DNA from: Niastella caeni
GTDB lineage: Bacteria > Bacteroidota > Bacteroidia > Chitinophagales > Chitinophagaceae
NCBI RefSeq assembly: GCF_004834005.1
Contig: NZ_STFF01000001.1
Span: 1,115,347 to 1,179,346 of the forward strand
Direction: 5' to 3'
DNA length: 64,000 bases
Shown: piece by piece, positions 50,266-59,161 of the stretch
How the letters are laid out: each line of letters starts with the position of its first letter
Position numbering within the stretch: position 1 is the first letter of the stretch
Notes under the pieces: generated by a model
Told to the model about the DNA's origin: nothing
The model's database searches: none
Seen by the model: the letters and a program-made list of their open reading frames with translations, nothing else
Translations under genes and position numbers: made by a program

Positions 50266-53037
50266 TTACACAACCACATTCACCATCTTACCCTTCACAT
50301 AAATGATCTTTTTGTGAGGCTTGCCTTCCATCCATTTCTTAATAACTTCATTGTCTAACACGATCCTTTCTACTTCGCCCTGCGGCGCATCCAGCGCAAT
50401 CTCAATAGTCGTGCGCAGTTTTCCATTTACCGAAATGGGATACTCTTTGCTGCTTTCAACCAGGTAACTTTCATTTACCCTGGGATAAGCCGCATCCAGT
50501 ATACAGGAAGTATTGCCCACCAAATGCCATAACTCTTCACTAATGTGCGGTGCATACGGCGTAAGCAATATCAATAATGGTTCAAGAATTTCCTTTTTAT
50601 GGCATTTCAGGTCGATCAAATCATTTACACAAACCATGAAGGCGCTTACACCGGTATTGAATGAAAACCGTTCGGTGTCTTCTTCGATCTTCTTAATGGT
50701 CTTGTGCAGTACTTTCAATTCAGCAGGCGATGCCTTCTCTTCATTCCACACTTTTCCTTTCAATTCATCATAGAACAGGCGCCACAGCTTTTTCAAAAAC
50801 CGATGCACCCCTTCAATACCTTTAGTTTCCCAGGGTTTGCTTTGTTCAACGGGTCCCAGAAACATTTCATACATGCGGAAAGTATCGGCGCCGTATTTAT
50901 TCACCACATCATCGGGGTTCACGGTATTATACAAGCGCTTACTCATTTTCTCTACTTCCGTACCACAGATATATTTTCCTTCTTCAAGAATAAATTCTGC
51001 GGTTTCATATTCAGTCCGCCATTTTTTAAATTCCTCAATATCCAGTTCCACCCCATCTACGATATTAACATCTACGTGTATGGCATCGGTGGAATATTGA
51101 TCTTTCAAACCAAGCGAAACAAATTTGTTTTCCCCATGAATACGATACACAAAACGGCTGCTGCCTTGTATCATTCCCTGGTTAACCAGCTTTTTGTACG
51201 GCTCATCATGTGCAATAAAGCCTAAATCATACAAGCCTTTTGTCCACATACGGCTGTACAACAAATGACCTACCGCATGCTCGGTACCGCCGATATATAA
51301 ATCAACCTGCCCCCAGTAATCGCTGGCTTTACGGCTGCAGAATTCGGTAGCATTGTGCGGGTCCATGTACCGTAAAAAATAGTAACTGCTACCGGCATAA
51401 CCAGGCATGGTATTGGTTTCCAGATCGCGGGACGTCCATTCTGCAATATTTGCCAATGGGCCTTCACCTTCCGGACCGGGTTTATAACTTTCAACATGGG
51501 GTAATTCCAATGGTAACTCGCTTTCTGATAAAGGATAGGCGATCCCATTTTTCCAAACAATGGGGAACGGTTCGCCCCAATAACGCTGGCGGCTGAAGGC
51601 CGCATCACGCATTTTATAATTTACTTTTCGCACCCCAATGCCGAGCTCTTCTATTTTATTGATCACCACTTCCATAGCATTGCGCATTACCATGCCATTC
51701 AGAAAATCGGAATTTTCCAGTTTGGCATCTTTGGTGGCATTGGCTTCTTTTCCGTCGTAATGTTCGCCAATGATATTGGTAATGGGAATATTGAAATGCT
51801 GCGCAAACTTGTGGTCGCGTTCATCGCCGCAAGGCACTGCCATAATAGCGCCGGTGCCATAGCCAGCCAGTACATATTCACTGATCCAGATAGGTATTTC
51901 CCGGCCATTGAACGGATTTAACGCATAGGCGCCGGTGAACACACCGCTGATCTTTTTCTCGGCCATGCGCTCGCGCTCACTGCGACTTTTTACATACGTT
52001 ATATAGTCCTCTACAGCCTGCTTATGTTCAGGCGTTGTTATAGATTGAATCAGGTCATGCTCCGGCGCTATCACCATAAAGTCAACGCCAAAAATGGTAT
52101 CGGGACGCGTAGTATATACGGTAAGCAAATCGCTTGTACCCTTTACCTTAAAGCTGATCTCCGCGCCATAACTTTTACCGATCCAGTTGGTTTGCATTTC
52201 CTTCATAGAATCGCTGAAGTCAACGCGCTCCAATCCTTCCAGTAAACGATCGGCATACTCAGTAATGCGCAGGTACCATTGCCGCAATTTTTTCTTTACT
52301 ACCGGGTGGCCGCCTCTTTCGCTCACGCCATTAACAACTTCATCATTGGCCAACACCGTACCCAAGGCTTCGCACCAGTTCACTTCACCATAGCCGCAAT
52401 AGGCCAGGCGGTATTCCATCAAAATATCCTGCTGTTCTTTCTCTGTAAAACCAGCCCAGTCGGCCGCGGTAAATACGCGCTTCCCGATCTTTGGCACCTG
52501 GAATTTATCATTTGGTATTTCATTGCCGGCATTTCCTTCCTTTTCAAAGATTTTTACCAGGTTGGTAATGTGCTCGGCCTTTTTTGTTCTGCGGTTATAC
52601 CAGCTTTTGAACAATTGCAGGAAGATCCACTGGGTCCATTTGTAGTAAGAAGGATCGCTGGTGCGAATTTCCCGGCTCCAGTCGTAGCAAAAACCGATAT
52701 TATCGAGCTGACGGCGAAACGTTTTAATATTCTGGTCGGTACTTACCGCCGGGTGCACACCATGGTCGATGGCATATTGCTCGGCTGGCAGTCCAAATGC
52801 ATCATACCCCATGGGGTGCAATACGTTAAACCCTTTCAAGCGTTTAAAGCGACTGTAAATATCACTGGCAATGTAGCCCAGTGGATGGCCAACATGCAAT
52901 CCGGCACCGCTTGGGTAAGGGAACATGTCCAGTACATAAAATTTTGGTTTCGGGGAATCATTGCTCACTTTATAGGCGCCTGAAGCCTGCCACTGTTCCT
53001 GCCATTTTTTTTCAATATCCCTGAAGTTGTATTCCAT
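50266..53037 (-). CDS. leuS: Leucyl-tRNA synthetase
   Basis: 923 aa class I synthetase. The HIGH motif appears as GLHVGHPLGY, and the KMSKS loop as EKMSKRLYNTV. The editing domain includes TTRPDTIFGVDF and TGAIMAVP. The C-terminal anticodon region ends in GKPHKKIIYVKGKMVNVVV. It is essential for translation. Its promoter shares a palindrome with ftsX. The 5' untranslated region is about 180 nt and contains no Leu-rich mini-ORF that I can see. Confidence 0.97.
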   Translation of the reverse strand: MEYNFRDIEKKWQEQWQASGAYKVSNDSPKPKFYVLDMFPYPSGAGLHVGHPLGYIASDIYSRFKRLKGFNVLHPMGYDAFGLPAEQYAIDHGVHPAVSTDQNIKTFRRQLDNIGFCYDWSREIRTSDPSYYKWTQWIFLQLFKSWYNRRTKKAEHITNLVKIFEKEGNAGNEIPNDKFQVPKIGKRVFTAADWAGFTEKEQQDILMEYRLAYCGYGEVNWCEALGTVLANDEVVNGVSERGGHPVVKKKLRQWYLRITEYADRLLEGLERVDFSDSMKEMQTNWIGKSYGAEISFKVKGTSDLLTVYTTRPDTIFGVDFMVIAPEHDLIQSITTPEHKQAVEDYITYVKSRSERERMAEKKISGVFTGAYALNPFNGREIPIWISEYVLAGYGTGAIMAVPCGDERDHKFAQHFNIPITNIIGEHYDGKEANATKDAKLENSDFLNGMVMRNAMEVVINKIEELGIGVRKVNYKMRDAAFSRQRYWGEPFPIVWKNGIAYPLSESELPLELPHVESYKPGPEGEGPLANIAEWTSRDLETNTMPGYAGSSYYFLRYMDPHNATEFCSRKASDYWGQVDLYIGGTEHAVGHLLYSRMWTKGLYDLGFIAHDEPYKKLVNQGMIQGSSRFVYRIHGENKFVSLGLKDQYSTDAIHVDVNIVDGVELDIEEFKKWRTEYETAEFILEEGKYICGTEVEKMSKRLYNTVNPDDVVNKYGADTFRMYEMFLGPVEQSKPWETKGIEGVHRFLKKLWRLFYDELKGKVWNEEKASPAELKVLHKTIKKIEEDTERFSFNTGVSAFMVCVNDLIDLKCHKKEILEPLLILLTPYAPHISEELWHLVGNTSCILDAAYPRVNESYLVESSKEYPISVNGKLRTTIEIALDAPQGEVERIVLDNEVIKKWMEGKPHKKIIYVKGKMVNVVV

Positions 53038-53221
53038 AATAATTCTGAGTTCTTAGTTCTGCGTTTTTAGTTTTGAGCCTGCGTTTATGATTCCGGGTTC
53101 TGCGTTTTTTAAGAATTTTGCCTTCATTCGCACATTAGCCTGACAATCAAACGTTGAGGAAACGTTAAAAAGTCATCCACCGCTGAAATTTTTATATCAT
53201 TTCAATCGTTTAGAAGGATGT

Positions 53222-53229
53222 CAAAAATA
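53222..53229 (-). promoter_or_regulatory. -7 promoter element of leuS
   Basis: TATTTTTG on the minus strand, a full TAnnTTTG match, at the left end of the leuS/ftsX palindrome. Confidence 0.65.
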
Positions 53230-53234
53230 CGGAT

Positions 53235-53266
53235 AATAACCGTTTTACCGGGATAAAACCGTTATT
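53235..53266. promoter_or_regulatory. 32-bp palindrome shared by the leuS and ftsX promoters
   Basis: AATAACCGTTTTA (53235-53247) and TAAAACCGTTATT (53254-53266) are reverse complements except at one central base, around CCGGGA. It covers the -7 to -33 region of both divergent promoters, so a bound dimer could control both. Confidence 0.6.
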
Positions 53267-53270
53267 TTTG
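53263..53270 (+). promoter_or_regulatory. -7 promoter element of ftsX
   Basis: TATTTTTG, a full TAnnTTTG match, the mirror image of the leuS element at 53222-53229. Start expected near 53277, about 38 nt before the ATG at 53315. Confidence 0.65.
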
Positions 53271-53314
53271 CCGCTCTTTTGAGGCATTATCATCCCTTCA
53301 AAAACTAATATTAC

Positions 53315-54190
53315 ATGGCGCAATTCGGAAAAGCATCGGCCAAGCGTTCCAAACCATCTTACTTTATGGCCATTTTAGGGGTCACTATTGTTCTTTTTTT
53401 TGTAGGCGTATTCGGGTGGCTGTTATTAAATGCCAGTCGTTATACCGAAGAACTGAAAGAAGACATTAAGCTGCAGGTGTACCTGCGCAGAAGCGCAACC
53501 CAGGCAGACGTTGACACCCTGATGCAATACATTAAATCGCGCCCCTACACCAAAACCGTTGAATTCATAGACAAAGAAACCGCCAAAAAGCAATGGATGG
53601 AAAAAGGCGAAACCGACTTCCAGGAACTGCTGGATGAAAACCCGCTGCCCGCATCCATCGATTTTAACCTGAAGAACGCGTACGTTCAGAAGGACACCAT
53701 TGCCGCCATTAAAGCCGACCTTGAACAGCGGCAACTGGTGATTGAAAGTGTGAAGTATCCTGCTTTCGTGGTAGAAAAAATGGGGTCTTCCGTCCGGGCC
53801 GGATTGATCGTATTTGCCGCCCTGGCAGCCCTGTTCTGTATCTTATCTATTGTACTTATCGATAATACCATTCGCCTGGCCATGTACAGTAACCGGTTCC
53901 TGATTAAGACCATGCAAATGGTAGGCGCTACCCGGGGTTTTATTGCCCGTCCTTTAAATATGCGGGCTGTGCTGAATGGCCTCATTGCGGCCCTGGTAGC
54001 TATTGGTCTTATTTACGGACTGATGATGTTATCGGAATATTTTCTGCCATACCTGGGCGACCTGCGGGATAACAGCAAAGTGGCCATCCTGTTTGGTTTT
54101 CTGATCGTACTGGGTATCAGCATTACGCTGTTCAGCACCTACCGCAGCGTGGTAAAATACCTGAAAATGAAACTCGACGAGTTGTATTAA
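53315..54190 (+). CDS. ftsX: Cell-division protein FtsX
   Basis: 291 aa. A cytoplasmic N-terminus, TM1 (about 24-47), a periplasmic loop (48-165) and three further TM helices. Signatures are the LYWRRS-like YTEELKEDIKLQVYLRRSATQADV segment and KTMQMVGATRGFIARP in the ABC-type permease core. With FtsE it activates peptidoglycan hydrolases at the septum. No ftsE is adjacent; in Bacteroidota it is usually elsewhere. Followed by DUF3098 and uppP. Confidence 0.93.
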   Translation: MAQFGKASAKRSKPSYFMAILGVTIVLFFVGVFGWLLLNASRYTEELKEDIKLQVYLRRSATQADVDTLMQYIKSRPYTKTVEFIDKETAKKQWMEKGETDFQELLDENPLPASIDFNLKNAYVQKDTIAAIKADLEQRQLVIESVKYPAFVVEKMGSSVRAGLIVFAALAALFCILSIVLIDNTIRLAMYSNRFLIKTMQMVGATRGFIARPLNMRAVLNGLIAALVAIGLIYGLMMLSEYFLPYLGDLRDNSKVAILFGFLIVLGISITLFSTYRSVVKYLKMKLDELY

Positions 54191-54191
54191 T

Positions 54192-54290
54192 ACGCTGCAC
54201 GCAAAACGCTGAACGCTGAAGTGAAAATTTTCGGGAAGAACTTGTTTCGGAAGGCAGCGTTAAGCTTTAAGCGTTGAGCGTTGAGCATTA
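54192..54290. repeat. ACGCTGA/GCGTTGAG word array after ftsX
   Basis: Words AACGCTGAACGCTGAAG on the left and TTAAGCGTTGAGCGTTGAGC on the right begin 2 nt after the ftsX stop and end 36 bp before the DUF3098 start, inside what appears to be one transcription unit. Confidence 0.7.
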
Positions 54291-54325
54291 AAATTACCTA
54301 TATTGCGCACCTAATAATTGGCCCA

Positions 54326-54580
54326 ATGAAGGAAACAAAAAAACAAACCGCTCCTGCTACCAGCCTGTTTACCAAGGATAATTACATCTGGATGATCGCA
54401 GGTATCATTCTGGTAGGTATTGGTATTATTTTAATGTCGGGTGGTAAAAGCGACGACCCCAATGTTTTTAAAGAAAATGAAGTGTACAGCTTTCGCCGTA
54501 TTACCATTGCTCCCATTCTGATATTATTGGGCCTGGGCATTGAAGTTTATGCCATTTTTAAAAAACCGAAGGCTAGTTGA
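54326..54580 (+). CDS. DUF3098 small membrane protein
   Basis: 84 aa starting at ATG 54326 (MKETKKQT). Two transmembrane segments (about 20-38 and 58-77) are separated by GGKSDDPNVFKENEVYSFRRITIAP, which is the DUF3098 pattern. The family sits between ftsX and uppP in many Bacteroidota, so a role in envelope or division is inferred. The longer frame starting at 54281 would read through the word array and is not used. Confidence 0.9.
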   Translation: MKETKKQTAPATSLFTKDNYIWMIAGIILVGIGIILMSGGKSDDPNVFKENEVYSFRRITIAPILILLGLGIEVYAIFKKPKAS

Positions 54581-54710
54581 TAATTTAATCTTTATAAGAT
54601 AATAAGGCGATGCTTTTTCAAAGTATCGCTTTCTTTATTTTATATATGTATTGATTAACTTGTGAGCCCATTTAATCTGTCAACCTGTTAATTGATCAAC
54701 CTAATAACTA

Positions 54711-55508
54711 ATGAGCACCCTCCACGCCATTATCATTGCTATCATAGAAGGTCTTACTGAATTCTTACCCATTTCTTCAACCGGGCATATGGCCATTGCC
54801 TCCGCTATAATGGGCGATCATGGCGACTTTGCCAAGTTGTTTGAAGTTGTTATACAATTTGGGGCTATTTTATCGGTTGTTGTATTGTACTGGCGCAAGT
54901 TCTTCGATTTTAAAAAGATCTCGTTCTATATAAAACTCTTTATTGCAATCATTCCGGCCCTGGCTTTTGGCGCGGTCTTTAAAAAGCATATCGATGCCAT
55001 GCTGGAAAAACCCATGATCATTGCGTTGATCATGTTATTGGGTGGCATCGTGCTGCTGTTTGTTGACAAATGGTTTCAAAAACCGGCGATAGATAAAGAA
55101 GAACAAATCACCAATAAAAAGGCTTTTGTCATTGGCCTGTACCAGGTGCTATCTATCATTTTTCCTGGTTTAAGCAGAAGTGCCGCTACCATCATTGGTG
55201 GCATGCAACAGCAATTAAGCCGGCGGCTGGCCGCAGAGTTCTCGTTCTTCCTGGCAGTACCTACCATGCTGGCAGCAACGGTAAAAAGCCTGTACGATAT
55301 GTATAAGGAACAACCCGAAGTACTTAATACCGATAACTTAAGTACCTTACTGTTAGGTTGCGCCATCGCATTTATTGTTGCTATAATAGCTATCCGGTTC
55401 TTCATTGGCTTTTTGCAGAAATATGGCTTTCGTTTATTTGGCTGGTACAGGATCATAGTTGGACTGGCGTTGTTGATATTGTTCTATACCGGTGTTATAG
55501 GAAAATAA
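54711..55508 (+). CDS. uppP: Undecaprenyl-diphosphatase
   Basis: 265 aa, BacA type. [15 protein letters not shown] (catalytic glutamates and Ser) and [17 protein letters not shown] (the second active-site motif with Arg) are present, with about eight membrane helices. It regenerates undecaprenyl phosphate for peptidoglycan and glycan synthesis. The downstream neighbour truB, frequent in related genomes, is missing here. Confidence 0.96.
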   Translation: MSTLHAIIIAIIEGLTEFLPISSTGHMAIASAIMGDHGDFAKLFEVVIQFGAILSVVVLYWRKFFDFKKISFYIKLFIAIIPALAFGAVFKKHIDAMLEKPMIIALIMLLGGIVLLFVDKWFQKPAIDKEEQITNKKAFVIGLYQVLSIIFPGLSRSAATIIGGMQQQLSRRLAAEFSFFLAVPTMLAATVKSLYDMYKEQPEVLNTDNLSTLLLGCAIAFIVAIIAIRFFIGFLQKYGFRLFGWYRIIVGLALLILFYTGVIGK

Positions 55509-55509
55509 A

Positions 55510-55620
55510 GCAGTTACCAGTTACCTGACGCCGGGTACCGGGTCTAAAATTCAGAAATTCCGATTATAGGTAACCTGATCGACATGCAAGCCCGGAAACC
55601 GGAAACCGGTAACTCTTGAA
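55510..55620. repeat. TTACCAG/CGGTAAC word array
   Basis: GCAGTTACCAGTTACC and GCCGGGTACCGGGTC on the left; GCCCGGAAACCGG and AAACCGGTAACTC on the right. It begins 1-2 nt after the uppP stop. Confidence 0.7.
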
Positions 55621-55665
55621 AATTCCCAATTGCATGTACCCCTTAACCAACTCAAAGCTTCGCTT

Positions 55666-57042
55666 ATGCAGATAGCTTCCCGTAAAGTCATTAACTCCTG
55701 GTGTATGTACGACTGGGCCAATTCGGCATACAACCTGGTTATAACATCAACAATATTTCCGGCATACTATGAGGCTATTACAAAAAACCGCATGCCGGAT
55801 AATGAAGTAGTATTCCTGGGCAGAAAGTTTGTCAACACGGCTTTATATAATTATGCGCTGGGCACTGCATTTATTGTGGTTGCTTTTATATCACCCATCC
55901 TTACCTCCATTGCCGATTACCGTGGCAATAAACGGAACTTCATGCGCTTTTTTTGTACCATGGGCGCCATCTTCTGTTCGCTGTTATACTTTTTTGCCCC
56001 CACACCTGTAACAGCAGAAACTACGCGGCTCAGCTCAACGAGTTTAGATATCGGTATCATCTGCATGGTGCTATCCTGCATCGGCTTTTGGGCCAGCCTG
56101 GTGTTTTATAATTCCTTTCTGCCCGACCTGGTGCCGCATCGCCTGCGCGACCGCATCAGTGCCCGCGGTTATACCTGGGGGTATATTGGCAGTGTTATTT
56201 TACAGATACTGTGTTTCATCGTCGTGTTCTTTCCCAAAGCATTTGGGTTTAATAGTCAATATGAAATGGATTATATGCCGGCCAGGGTTTCGTTTGTGCT
56301 GGTAGGCGTGTGGTGGTTCGGCTTTGCACAAATTCCTCTCAGGCACCTGCCCATCAGCACGGTAAATGAAAGGCATGAACGCAAAAATGTATTCAGCAAT
56401 GGTTTCCTTGAATTAAAGAAGGTATGGAGCCAGTTGAAACATATGCCGGTGCTCAAACTGTTCCTGCTGTCTTTCTTCTGGTACAGTGCCGGTATACAAA
56501 CTGTATTCCTCGCTGCAACACAGTTTGGTGCAAAAGAATTGCACCTGCCCACCGATAAGCTCATCATCACCATCATGATCATTCAATTGGTGGCTATACC
56601 CGGCGCCATATTAATTTCACGTGCGTCTGAACGGTTTGGTAATATTAAAACCCTGATGGTTTGCGTACTTGTTTGGATTGGCGCCTGTATCGGCGCTTAC
56701 TTTACTTATACTGATATTCAATTTTACTTCCTGGGCGCTATCGTGGGCCTGGTAATGGGAGGAATACAATCACTGAGCCGGTCTACTTATTCTAATCTCA
56801 TGCCTGAGACAAAAGATACGGCCTCCTTTTTCAGCTTCTATGATGTTACTGAAAAAATTGCACTTGTAATGGGTATGTTTACATTTGCTTATATTGAAGA
56901 ACGCACCATCAGGTATGGCGGTATGCGTAACTCGGTATTAGCATTGATGGTATTTTTTATGTTGGGTTTTGTATGGCTGGGTTTAACGATGAGCGCATTG
57001 AGGAAAGCCAATAAGCAATGGGCAATAGGCAATAAGCAATAG
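55666..57042 (+). CDS. MFS permease, Atg22/UMF1 family
   Basis: 459 aa from ATG 55666. The start is chosen because the family begins with the SWCMYDWANSAYNLVITSTIFPAYY block. About twelve membrane segments, with conserved FYNSFLPDLVPHRLRDRISARGYTWGYIGS and QSLSRSTYSNLMPETKDTASFFSFYDVTEK. Relatives include the yeast vacuolar effluxer Atg22; bacterial members probably export small molecules such as amino acids. The last residues (NKQWAIGNKQ) are coded by a GGCAATAAGC-type word array, so the natural C-terminus may be extended by the repeat. Confidence 0.9.
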   Translation: MQIASRKVINSWCMYDWANSAYNLVITSTIFPAYYEAITKNRMPDNEVVFLGRKFVNTALYNYALGTAFIVVAFISPILTSIADYRGNKRNFMRFFCTMGAIFCSLLYFFAPTPVTAETTRLSSTSLDIGIICMVLSCIGFWASLVFYNSFLPDLVPHRLRDRISARGYTWGYIGSVILQILCFIVVFFPKAFGFNSQYEMDYMPARVSFVLVGVWWFGFAQIPLRHLPISTVNERHERKNVFSNGFLELKKVWSQLKHMPVLKLFLLSFFWYSAGIQTVFLAATQFGAKELHLPTDKLIITIMIIQLVAIPGAILISRASERFGNIKTLMVCVLVWIGACIGAYFTYTDIQFYFLGAIVGLVMGGIQSLSRSTYSNLMPETKDTASFFSFYDVTEKIALVMGMFTFAYIEERTIRYGGMRNSVLALMVFFMLGFVWLGLTMSALRKANKQWAIGNKQ

Positions 57043-57180
57043 GCAATTATGCAGTATGAAATGAATTGTGGTCGCATTTTTGCAGACAAGCAATAAATAA
57101 GCCGTAAGCTGCAAGCTTAAAGCTGTAAGCAATACAGCGGTAGCAACCTCAAACCAAAAACCACAAACAATAAACTGTTG
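57006..57180. repeat. GGCAATAAGC word array at the 3' end of the MFS gene
   Basis: AAGCAATGGGCAATAGGC and AATAAGCAATAGGC overlap the end of the coding region; AAGCTGCAAGC, TTAAAGCTGTAAGC and CAAACAATAA words follow toward the MBL gene. Confidence 0.7.
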
Positions 57181-57206
57181 GTTCATATCCACAAACAATA
57201 TTAAAA

Positions 57207-58046
57207 ATGAATTTATACTCAATTAATACAGGATATTTTAAACTGGATGGCGGTGCAATGTTTGGTGTGGTACCAAAATCAATCTGGAATAAATTGAATC
57301 CGGCCGATGATAATAATCTGTGCAACTGGGCTATGCGCAGCATGCTGATACAGGACGAAAACCGGCTTATCCTGGTTGATAACGGTATGGGCGACAAACA
57401 AGATGACAAATTCATGCGCCATTATTATCTGAATGGCGATGATTCATTAAACAAGTCGCTGTCAAAATATGGCTTTCATGCCGATGATATCACTGATGTT
57501 TTTCTTACTCACTTACATTTTGATCATTGCGGCGGTAGCATCATTCGTTCGGGCGATAAACTGGTCCCTGCTTTCAAGAATGCCACGTACTGGAGCAACT
57601 TACGGCATTGGGAAGCTGCAACGCAACCTAACGACCGTGAGAAAGCATCTTTCTTAGCAGAAAATATTTTACCCATCCAGGAAAGCGGGCAATTAAAATT
57701 TGTGGAGCCAACTGATGGGATTGAATTTTCCAGCAACGTGAAAGTTCGTTTTGCATATGGTCATACAGAAGCAATGATGTTACCGCAAATCAGTTACAAA
57801 GGACATACGGTTGTGTATGCCGCCGATCTGTTACCTGCTGTTGCCCACTTACCTATCCCCTACGTAATGGCATATGATATGTTTCCCCTCACTACGCTGC
57901 AGGAAAAAAAGCAATTCCTCACTGAAGCTGTCGAAAACAATTACATCCTGTTTTTTGAGCATGATCCGGTAAATGAATGTTGTTCGTTGCAACAAACAGA
58001 AAGAGGCGTTAGACATAAGAATGTGTTTAAACTGGAGGAGTTGTAG
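57207..58046 (+). CDS. Metallo-beta-lactamase-fold hydrolase (lactonase-like)
   Basis: 279 aa. The zinc site is clear: FLTHLHFDHCGGSII (HxHxDH), AYGHTEAM (third His), and a C-terminal FEHDP. LVDNGMGDK and the general layout resemble AHL-lactonase-like (AiiA/YtnP) proteins. Substrate unknown. No signal peptide. A 9-bp inverted repeat (58086-58094 with 58111-58119) lies downstream. Confidence 0.88.
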   Translation: MNLYSINTGYFKLDGGAMFGVVPKSIWNKLNPADDNNLCNWAMRSMLIQDENRLILVDNGMGDKQDDKFMRHYYLNGDDSLNKSLSKYGFHADDITDVFLTHLHFDHCGGSIIRSGDKLVPAFKNATYWSNLRHWEAATQPNDREKASFLAENILPIQESGQLKFVEPTDGIEFSSNVKVRFAYGHTEAMMLPQISYKGHTVVYAADLLPAVAHLPIPYVMAYDMFPLTTLQEKKQFLTEAVENNYILFFEHDPVNECCSLQQTERGVRHKNVFKLEEL

Positions 58047-58353
58047 ATGCAACTTAAATTCAATTAACTTTTTGAAATGTAAATAGCTATGGCAACTGCC
58101 TGAATGTAGATGCCATAGCATAAGTTATCCACATTCAATATTTATCGGTTGTACATAATTGTTAACGTTACTAACGCATTTTTAACCAAATGGAATGAAC
58201 AAATTTTGCGTCTGTCGCTTTAGTCGTTTTATTCGTTTTTGTCGTTTATGGGAATTTTCTTTGATTCCTTAAAAACAGATGAGATATAATTATAATATCA
58301 ACTCATGATAATTAAATCATATGCATAATTTACAAAATAGATGTTAGTGAATT
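58047..58353. other. A/T-rich intergenic region before the heptad-repeat region
   Basis: No gene seen. It holds a 9-bp inverted repeat GCTATGGCA (58086-58094)/TGCCATAGC (58111-58119), one perfect DnaA-box sequence TTATCCACA (58125-58133), and a GTCGTTT-type word run (58207-58250). Confidence 0.55.
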
Positions 58354-58902
58354 TTGACGAGATCCATTTTTTCGATTCCGGAAGGAATTGGAAATCAAAA
58401 ATTAAAAAGTAGCTATTTCGCAAAAAGAGATCTCCGTGTACCCAAGTCGCTCAACAACCGCTATAATTCAATATGCCGGAGTACAACTTGCGTTTTTAAT
58501 ATTTTTATCGATTTGCCAATTTTGAAAGTTTTGTTCGCCGGAAGGTCCAAGAAAGAATTTTACGGAGCATTTGTAAACTTCAATAAGCAGTTTACTGAAT
58601 TCTATAAAAAGTTTGTCGAATTCAATAAGCAGTTTACTGAACTCTATAAAACATTTGTCGAATTCAATAATCAGTTTACTGAATTCTATTATACATTTCC
58701 CAACTTCGGTAACCAGTTTGTCGATTTTGAAAACCAGTCTCCCGATTTCAGTAACCAGTTTATCGAATTTGACAACCAGCTCACCGGTTTTTATAACCAG
58801 TTGATGGGAATAGATAACCGGTTTGTAAGTTTAGTAGGGAAGATTGCAAATGTTTGCTCAGGTTGGCAAGCGGAGTACAAAACCCGTAACGCGGTTTATT
58901 AA
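58354..58902 (+). CDS. Hypothetical Phe-zipper heptad-repeat protein (TTG start, uncertain)
   Basis: An open frame of 182 codons from TTG. Residues 75-158 consist of twelve 7-residue units such as NFNKQFT, EFYKKFV, EFNNQFT, DFSNQFI and GFYNQLM, with aromatic or aliphatic residues at positions 2 and 6, that is the 4-3 spacing of a coiled coil with a Phe core. The first 70 residues are not repetitive. At DNA level the unit is 21 bp. I cannot confirm that it is translated: the start is weak, no -7 element is close, and the repeat is open in a second frame too. Confidence 0.4.
   Translation: MTRSIFSIPEGIGNQKLKSSYFAKRDLRVPKSLNNRYNSICRSTTCVFNIFIDLPILKVLFAGRSKKEFYGAFVNFNKQFTEFYKKFVEFNKQFTELYKTFVEFNNQFTEFYYTFPNFGNQFVDFENQSPDFSNQFIEFDNQLTGFYNQLMGIDNRFVSLVGKIANVCSGWQAEYKTRNAVY
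58576..58827 (+). repeat. Twelve tandem 21-bp repeats
   Basis: Degenerate units of the type GAATTC-AATAACC-AGTTTGTC. The first five alternate (…AATAAGCAGTTTACT / …TATAAAAAGTTTGTC), giving a 42-bp higher-order period; later units diverge. Confidence 0.85.
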
Positions 58903-59122
58903 AGCCGACAGGCTATTCATTAAAACCAGCAAATGGACTACCAAAACTGCTAAGCACACAATTAAATTCACTAAACGAATAAGTGAAACAGGCAGTTTGA
59001 TGATAGTAACATTCAAACTAATCAATGAATCCTGCACCCCGGCCGTAAAAATTCAAAAACCAGCGATGAAAATCAATAAATTGGGATTGGAATTTGAGCT
59101 GTTGATAGTAAAAAAACGGTAA
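58844..59122 (+). CDS. Second hypothetical heptad-repeat frame (uncertain)
   Basis: 92 codons in a different frame, overlapping the previous frame by 59 bp. Seven-residue units VTRFIKA, DRLFIKT, SKWTTKT, AKHTIKF, TKRISET and so on (58886-59095), basic rather than aromatic. It may be a separate small coiled-coil protein, the continuation of the preceding repeat after a frameshift, or a non-coding repeat that happens to stay open. Confidence 0.3.
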   Translation: MQMFAQVGKRSTKPVTRFIKADRLFIKTSKWTTKTAKHTIKFTKRISETGSLMIVTFKLINESCTPAVKIQKPAMKINKLGLEFELLIVKKR

Positions 59123-59161
59123 CCTGTCTTATATAATAAGTAGCGTCTTTCTGCCGATAGC

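Noticed and set aside
58125..58133. Perfect DnaA box TTATCCACA as a replication origin
   Set aside because: Only one box in a 300-bp gap, with no cluster of further boxes and no dnaA or dnaN nearby. Single boxes occur by chance.
58613..58804. Alternative frame through the 21-bp repeats (Ser/Leu-rich, 63 aa)
   Set aside because: It is open only because the 21-bp unit lacks stops in two frames. The other frame has the better heptad pattern.
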